64,000 nt of DNA from Lactobacillus isalae (GTDB lineage: Bacteria > Bacillota > Bacilli > Lactobacillales > Lactobacillaceae): contig NZ_OX443569.1 of NCBI RefSeq assembly GCF_947539375.1, positions 248,001 to 312,000 on the forward strand, read 5' to 3'. A model generated the notes under the pieces. It was not told the origin of the DNA, searched no databases, and worked only from the letters and a program-made list of their open reading frames with translations. Shown one piece after another: positions 34,264-42,302 of this stretch (the stretch's first letter is position 1; each line of letters starts with the position of its first letter). The translations under genes were made by a program, and so were the position numbers.

Positions 34264-34446
34264 TTATCTTGACCAAGAATTTGCTCCGCCTTCAATCATA
34301 TTACCAACGGCACCCCAAAATTTTCTAACGCCCGGATTATTAAAGTAATGAATCATATCTTTTCTCCAGTTACCTCCCATTACTTTTTGTAATTCGTCAT
34401 CACTAACAATCTTTTCTAAATTATCTAATTCGTTTAAAGATTTCAT
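34264..34446 (-). CDS. Double-glycine leader bacteriocin-like peptide
   Basis: A 60-residue peptide with a 25-residue leader ending ELQKVMGG, the double-glycine cleavage site for C39-peptidase transporters, and a 35-residue mature part starting NWRKDMIHYFNNPG and ending GGANSWSR. The mature part is basic and aromatic, without Cys or Thr. Its only hydroxyl side chains are Tyr9, Ser32 and Ser34. GGAG lies ten bases before the ATG, and the promoter carries the regulon repeats. The next gene is a SunS-like glycosyltransferase, so it may be glycosylated, most simply on the C-terminal serines. It is probably exported by the LafT-type transporter encoded nearby. No close known bacteriocin comes to mind. 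Confidence 0.8.
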   Translation of the reverse strand: MKSLNELDNLEKIVSDDELQKVMGGNWRKDMIHYFNNPGVRKFWGAVGNMIEGGANSWSR

Positions 34447-34489
34447 AATAATCTTTCTCCTTTGTTATATTAATTTTGTTTACGCTTAT

Positions 34490-34556
34490 ATCTTAGTCTC
34501 TAGATTATTTGGTTGTGTAAAATGTACCAAATTAACTAATTTTTTTACCAATTTAA
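34490..34556 (-). promoter_or_regulatory. Regulated promoter P1 (double-glycine peptide)
   Basis: On the minus strand AAATTGGTA (34554-34546) and AATTTGGTA (34533-34525) are direct repeats 21 bp apart. TAAGAT (34495-34490) lies about 40 bases beyond the second repeat as -10. The geometry matches five other promoters in the window and suits a LytTR dimer. The AT-rich stretch from 34557 to 34705 between P1 and P2 holds no other feature I can see. Confidence 0.7.
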
Positions 34557-34705
34557 TTATTTGATACCGAATCAGTTATTTTATTATGAAAAAATTGAAC
34601 AATATTTTTCAAAAAATAAATATATTGTTCCTCATTTAATATGTATAAAACTAATTCTCTTTAAAAAATTGTCAGGTTTACTAGTAGTATGTGATAGAGA
34701 AAAAT

Positions 34706-34774
34706 ACTAAATTAGTCATCAAATTGACCAATTTGGTATTTTTTGATTTTTTAGATAGCAAAAGATGGTAATAT
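34706..34774 (+). promoter_or_regulatory. Regulated promoter P2 (pheromone-regulator operon)
   Basis: ACTAAATTA (34706-34714) and ACCAATTTG (34727-34735) are 21 bp apart; TAATAT (34769-34774) is the -10. It lets the response regulator amplify its own operon. Confidence 0.72.
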
Positions 34775-34820
34775 TTAAGACATAAAAATGTTATTAATTG
34801 TTTTAGAGGAGAGAATAACA

Positions 34821-34967
34821 ATGAAAGAAATAAAAAAAGAAAATATTGTTAAGAAAGTTACTTTAACTGAAGAAGAAATGAGTGAAGTTACTGGTGGGAG
34901 AGCAGTGAATGGTTATATTATTCCATCAAGTGTTTGTAAAATAAAATGGTGGAAATTTGGTAGATAA
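34821..34967 (+). CDS. Bacteriocin induction pheromone precursor (double-glycine leader)
   Basis: A 48-residue peptide. The 26-residue leader ends MSEVTGG; the 22-residue mature part begins RAVNGYIIPSSVC and ends KIKWWKFGR. It is small, cationic and aromatic, as expected of class II bacteriocin induction peptides. GAGGAG (34806-34811) precedes the ATG. The stop codon is immediately followed by the ATG of the sensor kinase gene, the classical three-component order (peptide, kinase, regulator). The mature part contains a single Cys, unusual for such pheromones, which would permit disulfide-linked dimers. After cleavage and export by the C39 transporter it should bind the kinase. Confidence 0.85.
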   Translation: MKEIKKENIVKKVTLTEEEMSEVTGGRAVNGYIIPSSVCKIKWWKFGR

Positions 34968-36287
34968 ATGACATGGTTGTATCTATTAGCTGTTTTAGCA
35001 TCCATTTTACTAGATATAGTTCTTTTTTATAAAGTTACTAAATTAAAGATATCAAAAACTTATTGTTTGTTTTATGTACTGTTAATAACTATTGGAGTTA
35101 TTTGTAGTATATATGGCTATAAAACTATTTTGATCTATAATCTTTGTGCCATCATAATTCTGAACATTATTCATAGGAGAAATAATAATCTTACACTAAT
35201 TAGTGGTGTACTAGTGTATATTTTTAGTGTGGATTTAATTATAGAGTTATTACGAGGCATCTCTTTAGACATAATTGAAAAAATTGTTGTATCAAAGAAT
35301 GTAATTGAATGGATTAATTTAAGCTGCATTTTTTTCTTTTTTATAATTACATATTTAAGTATCTATTTTTCGGCAGATTTGATTAGAAAAAAGTTAACAG
35401 GTAGTAATTTTAGAATTTTCTTTTGGTTATTAATATATTTATATCTAGTATCTCTAGTTATTGCTATTGTATATTCTGAAACCAAAAATGTTCCTCCCGT
35501 TACAATTTTTTTTATATCCTTTTTGACAATCCAATTTGTTTTTTCAATAGGGTTGTATTATTTGATGATAAAAAATCAAAAGATACTTTTAAAAAAGTCC
35601 CAAGAAGACAAACTAATAAAAGAGCAAAAACAACTTCAAGAATACACGCAATATTTAGAAGAGAGCGAAGATGAACTTCGTGCTTTTCGACATGATTACC
35701 AAAATATGTTTAACTCATTAAAAATCAGTGCACAAGAAGGGAATACCAAAGAAGTAATCCAAAAGCTTGATGAATATACTAAGGCTAATTTAAATGCAAA
35801 AGCATTTGAAAAATATAGAGATGTTAATCATATAAAAATAAAGTCTCTGAAAAGTATCATTATTGCTAAGTTAACAGAAATGTATGGCGAAGATATTCCA
35901 TATAATTTTGAATGTAGCGATGAAATTACTAAATTACCTAAAAATATTAATGAATTAGATTTAGTCAGAATTATTGGTATAAGTTGTGATAATGCAATTG
36001 AAGAAAGTAAAGAGTTATTGGAGCGGAATAAAGAAGCCCATATTGAAATTATGATCAATTCAAATGATAATGGTGAGTTTGAATATGAAATTCAAAATAA
36101 AAGAAGAGAATCGAAAATTTCACTTAAACAGATCCAGCAACGTGGTTATTCAACTAAGAAAAGTCACTCTGGCGTGGGTTTAGCTAATATCAATAATATT
36201 AAGAATAAATACGAAAATATGACTATTTCTTATGAAGTGCCAAAGGAATACTTTGATTTCTATCTCGTAATTGAACCAGAGGAGTGA
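34968..36287 (+). CDS. Peptide-pheromone sensor histidine kinase (HPK10/AgrC type)
   Basis: A 439-residue kinase: six or seven hydrophobic segments in residues 1-215, a coiled region (about 215-240), phospho-accepting His in LRAFRHDYQNMFNSLK (His243 or near) and a GHKL ATPase domain with N-box IIGISCDNAIEES and GVGLANI. The polytopic sensor is typical of HPK10 kinases that bind peptide pheromones directly. It starts right after the pheromone stop with no gap, so translation is coupled. The partner regulator follows. Confidence 0.92.
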   Translation: MTWLYLLAVLASILLDIVLFYKVTKLKISKTYCLFYVLLITIGVICSIYGYKTILIYNLCAIIILNIIHRRNNNLTLISGVLVYIFSVDLIIELLRGISLDIIEKIVVSKNVIEWINLSCIFFFFIITYLSIYFSADLIRKKLTGSNFRIFFWLLIYLYLVSLVIAIVYSETKNVPPVTIFFISFLTIQFVFSIGLYYLMIKNQKILLKKSQEDKLIKEQKQLQEYTQYLEESEDELRAFRHDYQNMFNSLKISAQEGNTKEVIQKLDEYTKANLNAKAFEKYRDVNHIKIKSLKSIIIAKLTEMYGEDIPYNFECSDEITKLPKNINELDLVRIIGISCDNAIEESKELLERNKEAHIEIMINSNDNGEFEYEIQNKRRESKISLKQIQQRGYSTKKSHSGVGLANINNIKNKYENMTISYEVPKEYFDFYLVIEPEE

Positions 36288-36294
36288 AAAAATA

Positions 36295-37092
36295 TTGAAA
36301 TATCCAGTAATTATTTGTGATGACGATAGAACATTAGCGAATAATTTAGCAAATAATGTGAGATATGCAGTTGATAATTTTGTTGAAGACAATACAGCTT
36401 ATGAAAATGTGGAGATTAGTGTAGAGCAAGTTGCCACTACCTTTGAGCAAGTTGTAAGTTATGTAGTAGCTAAGGATATTCAGAATGCGATCTACTTCTT
36501 AGATATTGAATTAAGTCAAAGCTCTGAAGCTAAGAATGGAGTAGATTTAGCAGAATTTATCAAAAAACAAGATCCTAATGCACAAATTATTTTTGTTACT
36601 GCTTATGATAAGTATGCACCGTTAACTTATCGAAGACGAATTGGTGCAATCGATTATATTAATAAGGCGCTAGACCAAAAAGATATGATGAAACGTCTAG
36701 AAGAAACAATTACGGATGCAGTTCAAAGCATTAACAATCTTACAAAATCTGGAAGAAAAGAGCTTGTTTATAAGGTAGGTCGCAGGATAAATAAGGTGGA
36801 AGATACCTCCATATATTATCTTGAAAATAGCCCTACACAACACAAGGTTACTTTAATAACTGAAACTGGTTCAGCTGAATTTAGAAGTAATATTTCAAAA
36901 GTTGATGATGAAAATGATTTTTTAGTTAAGGTCTCTCAATCTAGTGTAGTAAATCCAAATAACATTGATAGCATTGATTTTTCGAAAAAAACAATAACAT
37001 TTCCAAATGGCGATGAAGTAATATTTGCTCGTAGCTATAGAAGAAATGTCAAAGATTTATTAAGTAAATATCCAGAAATTAATGTTAAATAA
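36295..37092 (+). CDS. LytTR-family response regulator of bacteriocin production
   Basis: A 265-residue regulator with a receiver domain (VIICDDDR acidic pocket, FLDIEL phospho-Asp, VTAYDKYAPL, Lys in YINKAL) and a C-terminal LytTR DNA-binding domain (residues about 155-260). A TTG at 36295 is chosen as start because AGAGGAG ends about ten bases upstream; the alternative TTG at 36271 lies inside the kinase gene before that site. LytTR regulators bind pairs of about 9-bp direct repeats one helical double-turn apart. Six such pairs with 21-bp periodicity occur in this island, so its regulon can be read from the sequence. Confidence 0.92.
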   Translation: MKYPVIICDDDRTLANNLANNVRYAVDNFVEDNTAYENVEISVEQVATTFEQVVSYVVAKDIQNAIYFLDIELSQSSEAKNGVDLAEFIKKQDPNAQIIFVTAYDKYAPLTYRRRIGAIDYINKALDQKDMMKRLEETITDAVQSINNLTKSGRKELVYKVGRRINKVEDTSIYYLENSPTQHKVTLITETGSAEFRSNISKVDDENDFLVKVSQSSVVNPNNIDSIDFSKKTITFPNGDEVIFARSYRRNVKDLLSKYPEINVK

Positions 37093-37104
37093 AAGGTAAG
37101 ACTT

Positions 37105-39264
37105 ATGTTATTAAAATATAAATCCGTATACGTGCCACAAGTCGATGAGATGGATTGCGGGGTTGCTTGTCTAGCAATGATTCTAAAACAATATCATTCT
37201 CGTGTATCCTTAGCACATTTACGGCATGAAGCTCGCACTAATCTTGAAGGCACCACAGCTTGGGGATTAGTGAAGACAGCGCAAAAATTAAATTTCAAAA
37301 CTGAAGCCGTAAAAGCTGACATGTCTTTGTTTAATGAGAATAGTATTCAATATCCTTTTATTGCACATGTTCTTAAGCAAGGGGAATTACTTCATTATTA
37401 TGTAGTTCTTAAAAATGCTAAAAACTATTTAGTAATTGCGGATCCCGATCCATCAATTGGTGTGGTAAAGATGCCTAAAGATAGGTTCGCTCAAGAATGG
37501 ACAGGGATTGCACTCTTTATGGTTCCAAATGAAGATTTTGAACCAATTAAAGAAAAGAAAAATAACCTATGGTCTCTCTTTCCATATATGTTTAAACAAA
37601 AGCGGCTGATGATTAACATCATTTTAGCCGCTTTATTAATGACCATAATTAGTATCTGTAGTTCATACTTTGTTCAAGGAATAATTGATACTTATATTCC
37701 AGATGGAACTTATCAGACTCTTTCAATTTTAGCTGTTGGATTATTAATTGCTTATATTTTTAATTCAATCTTTTCTTATGGACAGAATTTTTTATTAAAT
37801 GTTTTAGGTCAAAGATTAAGTATTGATTTAAATCTTCAATATATTAGACATATTTTTGAATTACCAATGGAATTCTTTGTGACTAGAAGAACTGGTGAAA
37901 TAACCTCACGTTTCTCTGATGCAAGTAGAATTATTGATGCTCTAGCAAGTACTGTTATTTCGCTCTTCTTAGACCTCTCAATTGTGATTGTGATGGGATT
38001 AGTCTTAGCAGCACAAAATATGACATTATTTGGGATTACATTATTAGCTTTACCAGTATATGCAGTTGTAATTCTAGGCTTTACTAAGAAGTTCGAAAAA
38101 TTAAACAATGAACAAATGGAAAGTAACGCTGTTTTGAGTTCCTCAGTTATTGAAGATATTCAAGGAATTGAAACTATTAAAGCTTTAAATAGTGAGAATA
38201 CAAGATATAGAAGAATTGATAGTCAGTTTGTAGATTACTTAAAAAAATCTTTTAAATACAGCAAAACTGAGAGCTTGCAGACAGCACTCAAGACATTTAT
38301 TCAATTATCTCTTAATGTAATTATTCTTTGGGTTGGTGCAAAAGTTGTAATGCAAGGACAATTGAGCATTGGTCAGTTGATGACTTTTAATGCGTTGCTG
38401 GCATATTTTATTGATCCACTGCAAAATATTATTAATCTGCAACCGCGACTTCAATCAGCTAGTGTTGCTCAAAATCGATTGAATGAGGTCTATCAAGTAA
38501 AAAGTGAATTCAATCAGAAGACTGCTATTGAAGATTGTAAGCTCCTAGAAGGAAATATTGAATATAAGAATGTGGATTATCGCTATGGTTATGGTGCAGA
38601 TGTCTTAAAAGATATTAATCTAAAAATTAACCAGGGCGAAAAATTAACGATTGTTGGAATGAGTGGATCTGGAAAATCAACAATGGTTAAGTTGTTAGTA
38701 GATTTCTTTTCGCCAAGTAAGGGTCAAGTCATTTTAAATGGCCATGCAACAAGTGAGATTAATAAGCATAGCTTGCGATCATATGTGAATTATGTACCTC
38801 AAACCCCATATATCTTTTCTGGAACAGTTAGAGAGAATTTGTTGTTAGGTTGTAGGCCAGATATCACTGAAGAAGATGTAATAGAGGCTTGTCAGATTGC
38901 TGAGATTGACCAAGAAATAGCTAATCTACCTTTGCAATTTGAAACAAAATTAGATGAAAATGCAAAAATTCTATCTGGTGGACAAAAACAAAGGTTAACA
39001 ATTGCTCGGGCATTATTATCTCCTGCAAAGGTATTTATCTTTGATGAAGTAACAAGTGGCTTAGATACAATTACTGAGAAGAGAGTAATTGATAATTTGA
39101 TGAAGCTCAAAGATAAGACAATTATTTTTATCGCACACCGTCTGGCAATTGCGGAACGAGCAGATAAGGTTGTTGTAATTGATCGTGGCCAGATAGTTGA
39201 AGAAGGCAGTCACAGCGAATTGATGAATATGCATGGCTTTTATTATGACTTAGTGAAGGGATAG
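37105..39264 (+). CDS. lafT: Bacteriocin ABC exporter with C39 peptidase domain (LafT-like)
   Basis: A 719-residue peptidase-containing ABC transporter. C39 domain (residues 1-130) with catalytic Cys18 in EMDCGVACLAM, the His in LLHYYVV and ADPDP. Six membrane segments follow (about 165-440), then the ATPase domain with Walker A GMSGSGKST, signature LSGGQKQR and Walker B VFIFDEVTSGLD. It cuts double-glycine leaders and exports the peptides: lafA, lafX, the pheromone and the 34264 peptide all have suitable leaders. The accessory protein gene follows after 10 bases. A decayed second copy lies at 42303-43273. Confidence 0.93.
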   Translation: MLLKYKSVYVPQVDEMDCGVACLAMILKQYHSRVSLAHLRHEARTNLEGTTAWGLVKTAQKLNFKTEAVKADMSLFNENSIQYPFIAHVLKQGELLHYYVVLKNAKNYLVIADPDPSIGVVKMPKDRFAQEWTGIALFMVPNEDFEPIKEKKNNLWSLFPYMFKQKRLMINIILAALLMTIISICSSYFVQGIIDTYIPDGTYQTLSILAVGLLIAYIFNSIFSYGQNFLLNVLGQRLSIDLNLQYIRHIFELPMEFFVTRRTGEITSRFSDASRIIDALASTVISLFLDLSIVIVMGLVLAAQNMTLFGITLLALPVYAVVILGFTKKFEKLNNEQMESNAVLSSSVIEDIQGIETIKALNSENTRYRRIDSQFVDYLKKSFKYSKTESLQTALKTFIQLSLNVIILWVGAKVVMQGQLSIGQLMTFNALLAYFIDPLQNIINLQPRLQSASVAQNRLNEVYQVKSEFNQKTAIEDCKLLEGNIEYKNVDYRYGYGADVLKDINLKINQGEKLTIVGMSGSGKSTMVKLLVDFFSPSKGQVILNGHATSEINKHSLRSYVNYVPQTPYIFSGTVRENLLLGCRPDITEEDVIEACQIAEIDQEIANLPLQFETKLDENAKILSGGQKQRLTIARALLSPAKVFIFDEVTSGLDTITEKRVIDNLMKLKDKTIIFIAHRLAIAERADKVVVIDRGQIVEEGSHSELMNMHGFYYDLVKG

Positions 39265-39274
39265 GTGAGTACAG

Positions 39275-39868
39275 ATGGATGCAAAGAATTATGAAAGTAC
39301 CGAATTCTATTCCTATAAGTATAGAAATTTTTCGACTATGATTATTATTCCAGCAGCTATTTTTGTCTTACTTTTATTTGTTGGATCTTTTTTTGCAGTT
39401 AGGCAGAATACAGTCTCTTCGGTTGGCGTTGTTGAACCAACGGTTGTAATTAAGCGGAAAAATGTTAACTATGATGAGGGACAAGTCGTTACGAAATATG
39501 GTCAAAAGTGGGTAGCTCATGTTGATCAAGGTGGTGGGATTAGTTTAATGCCTGTTATGAAACCTAAAAGCAAAGTAAAAATTGTAACTTATGTGACAAG
39601 TGATAAAATCTCGACTATTAAAAAGGGACAGTCGTTAACCTTTTCTGTACCTACTGGAGATGGCTTAACTAGACACTTGACTGGTAAGGTAAAGGAAATT
39701 GGAGTCTATCCTGTGAACATGAATAAACAAAATATGTACGAAATTATTTCGACTGCAAAAGTTAATGATGAGAATATTAAATATGGGATGCAGGGGAATG
39801 TGACGATAATGACCGGTAGGAGTACGTATTTAAAATATCTTTTGGATAAGGTAAGGAATAATAAGTAA
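39275..39868 (+). CDS. Bacteriocin transport accessory protein (HlyD-like, short)
   Basis: A 197-residue membrane-anchored protein: one N-terminal membrane segment ([20 protein letters not shown]) and an extracytoplasmic beta-rich domain with SVGVVEP and [11 protein letters not shown] motifs seen in the accessory factors of class II bacteriocin exporters. Many such proteins are about 450 residues with a coiled coil; this one is short, as in the lactacin F-type systems. It works with LafT. An almost complete second copy lies at 43284-43877. It ends the pheromone operon. Confidence 0.87.
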   Translation: MDAKNYESTEFYSYKYRNFSTMIIIPAAIFVLLLFVGSFFAVRQNTVSSVGVVEPTVVIKRKNVNYDEGQVVTKYGQKWVAHVDQGGGISLMPVMKPKSKVKIVTYVTSDKISTIKKGQSLTFSVPTGDGLTRHLTGKVKEIGVYPVNMNKQNMYEIISTAKVNDENIKYGMQGNVTIMTGRSTYLKYLLDKVRNNK

Positions 39869-39892
39869 AAAATACTAATTTAGTTAATAAAA

Positions 39893-39960
39893 GTAATTTT
39901 AGACACAAATAGAACAATATTGGTCAATTTTATATCTTAAGATGATAACTTTAGTAAGCT
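39893..39960 (+). promoter_or_regulatory. Regulated promoter P3 (lafA operon)
   Basis: GTAATTTTA (39893-39901) and ACAATATTG (39914-39922) are 21 bp apart; TAAGCT (39955-39960) is 41 bases after the start of the second repeat, as in the other promoters. The repeats are the most diverged of the six. Confidence 0.6.
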
Positions 39961-39994
39961 ATGCATATAAATAAAATTTTAGGAGGTTTCTATC

Positions 39995-40222
39995 ATGAAA
40001 CAATTTAATTATTTATCACATAAAGATTTAGCAGTCGTTGTTGGTGGAAGAAATAATTGGCAAACAAATGTGGGAGGAGCAGTGGGATCAGCTATGATTG
40101 GGGCTACAGTTGGTGGTACAATTTGTGGACCTGCATGTGCTGTAGCTGGTGCCCATTATCTTCCTATTTTATGGACAGGGGTTACAGCTGCAACAGGTGG
40201 TTTTGGCAAGATAAGAAAGTAG
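39995..40222 (+). CDS. lafA: Lactacin F peptide LafA precursor
   Basis: A 75-residue precursor: leader MKQFNYLSHKDLAVVVGG (18) and a 57-residue mature peptide starting RNNWQTNVGGAVGSAM and ending GGFGKIRK. I recognise it as lactacin F LafA of L. johnsonii. It has two Cys (TICGPAC) and GxxxG-type motifs for helix pairing with LafX. Together they form pores in related lactobacilli and enterococci. AGGAGG precedes the ATG. It is transcribed from P3 with lafX and the putative immunity gene. Confidence 0.97.
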   Translation: MKQFNYLSHKDLAVVVGGRNNWQTNVGGAVGSAMIGATVGGTICGPACAVAGAHYLPILWTGVTAATGGFGKIRK

Positions 40223-40232
40223 GATTTTGACA

Positions 40233-40421
40233 ATGAAATTAAATGACAAAGAATTATCAAAGATTGTTGGTGGAAATCGATGGGGAGATACTGTTTTATC
40301 AGCTGCTAGTGGCGCAGGAACTGGTATTAAAGCATGTAAAAGTTTTGGCCCATGGGGAATGGCAATTTGTGGTGTAGGAGGTGCAGCAATAGGAGGTTAT
40401 TTTGGCTATACTCATAATTAA
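40233..40421 (+). CDS. lafX: Lactacin F complementary peptide LafX precursor
   Basis: A 62-residue precursor: 14-residue leader ending SKIVGG and a 48-residue mature peptide starting NRWGDTVLSAASGAGTGIKA. It is the partner of LafA in the two-peptide bacteriocin lactacin F. Two Cys (KACKS, AICGV) can form a disulfide. The ATG at 40233 is used, with AGGA about eight bases upstream; a TTG two codons earlier has no adequate site. Confidence 0.97.
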   Translation: MKLNDKELSKIVGGNRWGDTVLSAASGAGTGIKACKSFGPWGMAICGVGGAAIGGYFGYTHN

Positions 40422-40434
40422 ACTATAGTCAATT

Positions 40435-40478
40435 AAAGTAAAACAGTGATGATTTGATATTTAGCACTGCATTACTTT
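40435..40478 (+). terminator. Hairpin between lafX and the putative immunity gene
   Basis: AAAGTAA/TTACTTT outer arms and CAGTG/CACTG inner arms. It probably lowers read-through rather than ending the operon, as no long T run follows. Confidence 0.5.
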
Positions 40479-40507
40479 ATTCATAGATTCATTAGTAGGT
40501 AGTTTAA

Positions 40508-40882
40508 ATGACTAAACATTATAAAATTATTGGTCTAAGGATATTGTCATGGGTAATTACGATTACTGGATTGATAATATTTATCGGAAATGTTCATGAG
40601 TATGGCTTACATTTTACTTATAATCAAGTATTGGCAATAATTATTGTGATTTTACTTTTAGTTACTACTATGTATTTTTCAGTTACACCCAAATTATTGA
40701 AATGGAATGAAAAATATGAGCTTGTATGGTGGTTATGCTATTTATGTGCTCCTATATATCTCTTTTTAACTAATTTATATAATTCAACAGATCTTGGTTA
40801 TACTATCAAGTTTTGGCTTTTCTTTGGTGGAGGAGCAGCTTTAATAATCATAAGTAAGTATATTTTGAAAAACAAAAAATAA
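40508..40882 (+). CDS. Putative lactacin F immunity protein
   Basis: A 124-residue membrane protein with four hydrophobic segments (ILSWVITITGLIIFIG; QVLAIIIVILLLVTT; YELVWWLCYLCAPIYLF; FWLFFGGGAALIIIS). It occupies the third position of the lactacin F operon, where the putative immunity gene is found. Protection of the producer is inferred from position and topology, not from a recognised domain. AGGT before the ATG is a modest ribosome binding site. Confidence 0.75.
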   Translation: MTKHYKIIGLRILSWVITITGLIIFIGNVHEYGLHFTYNQVLAIIIVILLLVTTMYFSVTPKLLKWNEKYELVWWLCYLCAPIYLFLTNLYNSTDLGYTIKFWLFFGGGAALIIISKYILKNKK

Positions 40883-40931
40883 AGTCTAAATAATTTATCT
40901 ATTTCAATCGTATATAAATAAAAATTAGAAT

Positions 40932-40999
40932 ACCAAATTGGTCTGTAAAACGACTAATTTGGTATTTTTTATCTTATGAAATTTTGAACCTGATAAAAT
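40932..40999 (+). promoter_or_regulatory. Regulated promoter P4 (upstream of the IS-truncated gene)
   Basis: ACCAAATTG (40932-40940) and ACTAATTTG (40953-40961) are 21 bp apart, with TAAAAT (40994-40999) 41 bases after the second repeat start. The pair also forms an inverted repeat with T6 after it, so it could terminate the lafA transcript. The promoter now drives only a remnant and an IS element. Confidence 0.7.
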
Positions 41000-41032
41000 T
41001 TTTAATAAGGTAAAAAAGAGAGCGTGATAAAA

Positions 41033-41158
41033 ATGGAAATAATTAAAAATAATGAAAAGATAGCATCAAATAAAGAAAAATGGATAACACTAATTCTAGC
41101 TGCTGCTTTTGGATATTCAATGAATAAATTGTTTTCGCTGATTGTAAAATTAAATTGA
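41033..41158 (+). pseudogene. 5' remnant of a small membrane protein gene cut by the IS30-type element
   Basis: The ATG at 41033 opens MEIIKNNEKIASNKEKW followed by a hydrophobic stretch (ITLILAAAFGYSMNKLFSLIV). After 41 codons the frame ends at a TGA that is the first three bases of the insertion element (41156-41158). The original gene was longer and its 3' part is absent from the other side of the element. It lies under regulated promoter P4, so it probably encoded an immunity or maturation protein of the second bacteriocin locus. Confidence 0.65.
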
Positions 41159-42302
41159 ACACTTGATAAAAAATAAAAAGTCCATTCGGACCTGTTTGAT
41201 AGAATGTTAATAACCACAAAAACTTTCTATTGGAGGTCAAAATGGACTCTTTACATTCTACCATGAACCAGCACGTTAAAGGCAAGCATTTATCATTTGA
41301 AGAGCGAGTTATTATTCAATTGCGTTTGAAAGATGGCTATTCTTTGCGTGCAATTGCCCGTGAACTTAACTGTTCTCCTTCTACTATCAGCTATGAGGTT
41401 AAGCGTGGCACTGTAAAACTGTATCATGGTAAAGTCAAAAAATATAAGGCTACTCAAGGGCATGATGCATATAAAGCTCATCGTAAAAATTGTGGGCGCA
41501 AATCAGACTTTCTCAGGAAAGCTCAATTCATGCGCTATGTCCACAAGCATTTTTTTAAAGATGGCTGGTCGCTTGATGTGTGCAGTAATCGTGCTACTGC
41601 TGTTGGCGAATTCGCTAGCAGCGATGTTGTCTGCCCCAAAACTCTTTATAATTACGTTGATCAAGGCTTATTAGGAATTTATAATTACGACTTGCCAGAG
41701 AAGCTTAAACGCAATACTAAGCTTCATCGTATTCGCAAAAATAAGAAAAAACTTGGCAGAAGCATTGAAGAACGTCCTAAAGAGATCAATACGTAATGAA
41801 TTCGGTCATTGGGAATGCGATTTAGTTCTCGGACATAAGAGCAAAGATGATGAGGTACTGCTAACCTTATCTGAGCGTATGAGTCGTGAGTTTTTAATTC
41901 TTCGTATTCCTGACAAGACTTCTGTCAGTGTCATGCAGGCCTTTAAAGAACTCCAAAGGCAATACAGCGAACATTGGAATGATATTTTTAAAACCATTAC
42001 CACTGATAATGGCTCAGAGTTTGCAGATCTTTCCAACCTAGAAAAAGTATCCAATACACTGGTTTACTATGCCCATCCTTACACTTCTTGTGATAAGGGA
42101 ACAGTTGAAAGACACAATGGTCTTATTCGCAGATTCATTCCTAAGGGAGAAGCAATAGCTAACTATTCTTTACAAGACATCATTAATATTGAAACCTGGT
42201 GCAATTCTTTGCCAAGAAAGATACTGGCCTATCATACACCAGATGAAATCTTTGAAAGAGAATTAGATCTAATCTATCAAGCAGCTTAACTAAAAGTGTT
42301 CA
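41156..42302 (+). mobile_element. IS30-family insertion sequence
   Basis: A 1,147-bp element bounded by TGAACACTT on the left and AAGTGTTCA on the right (imperfect beyond the first nine bases). It is flanked by a possible 2-bp AT duplication. The single transposase gene is IS30-like but frameshifted. The left flank is a truncated small gene and the right flank is the middle of an ABC transporter gene, so insertion was accompanied or followed by a deletion that removed at least the first 400 codons of the transporter. Confidence 0.85.
41242..42289 (+). pseudogene. IS30-family transposase with a 2-base deletion
   Basis: The first part (41242-41796) has the N-terminal helix-turn-helix (LSFEERVIIQLRLKDGYSLR, CSPSTISYEVKRG). 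The second part, in another frame, carries the catalytic core: HWECDLVLG (Asp), TITTDNGSEF (Asp) and DKGTVERHNG (Glu). At ATCAATACGTAATGAA near 41785-41800 the expected reading is EINT-R-NEFGHWE, which would need two more bases (CG). The two frames together give a normal length of about 350 residues. GGAGG precedes the start. As written the enzyme is inactive. Confidence 0.8.

Noticed and set aside
34447-34820. A further double-glycine peptide gene in the divergent spacer
   Set aside because: No ORF with a ribosome binding site and a GG leader is present; the space is filled by promoters P1 and P2 and AT-rich sequence.
41720-41800. Programmed frameshifting in the IS30 transposase at the A-rich AAGAAAAAACTT
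   Set aside because: IS30 elements normally have one continuous frame, the required shift is +1 rather than -1, and a simple 2-base loss near 41790 explains the break.
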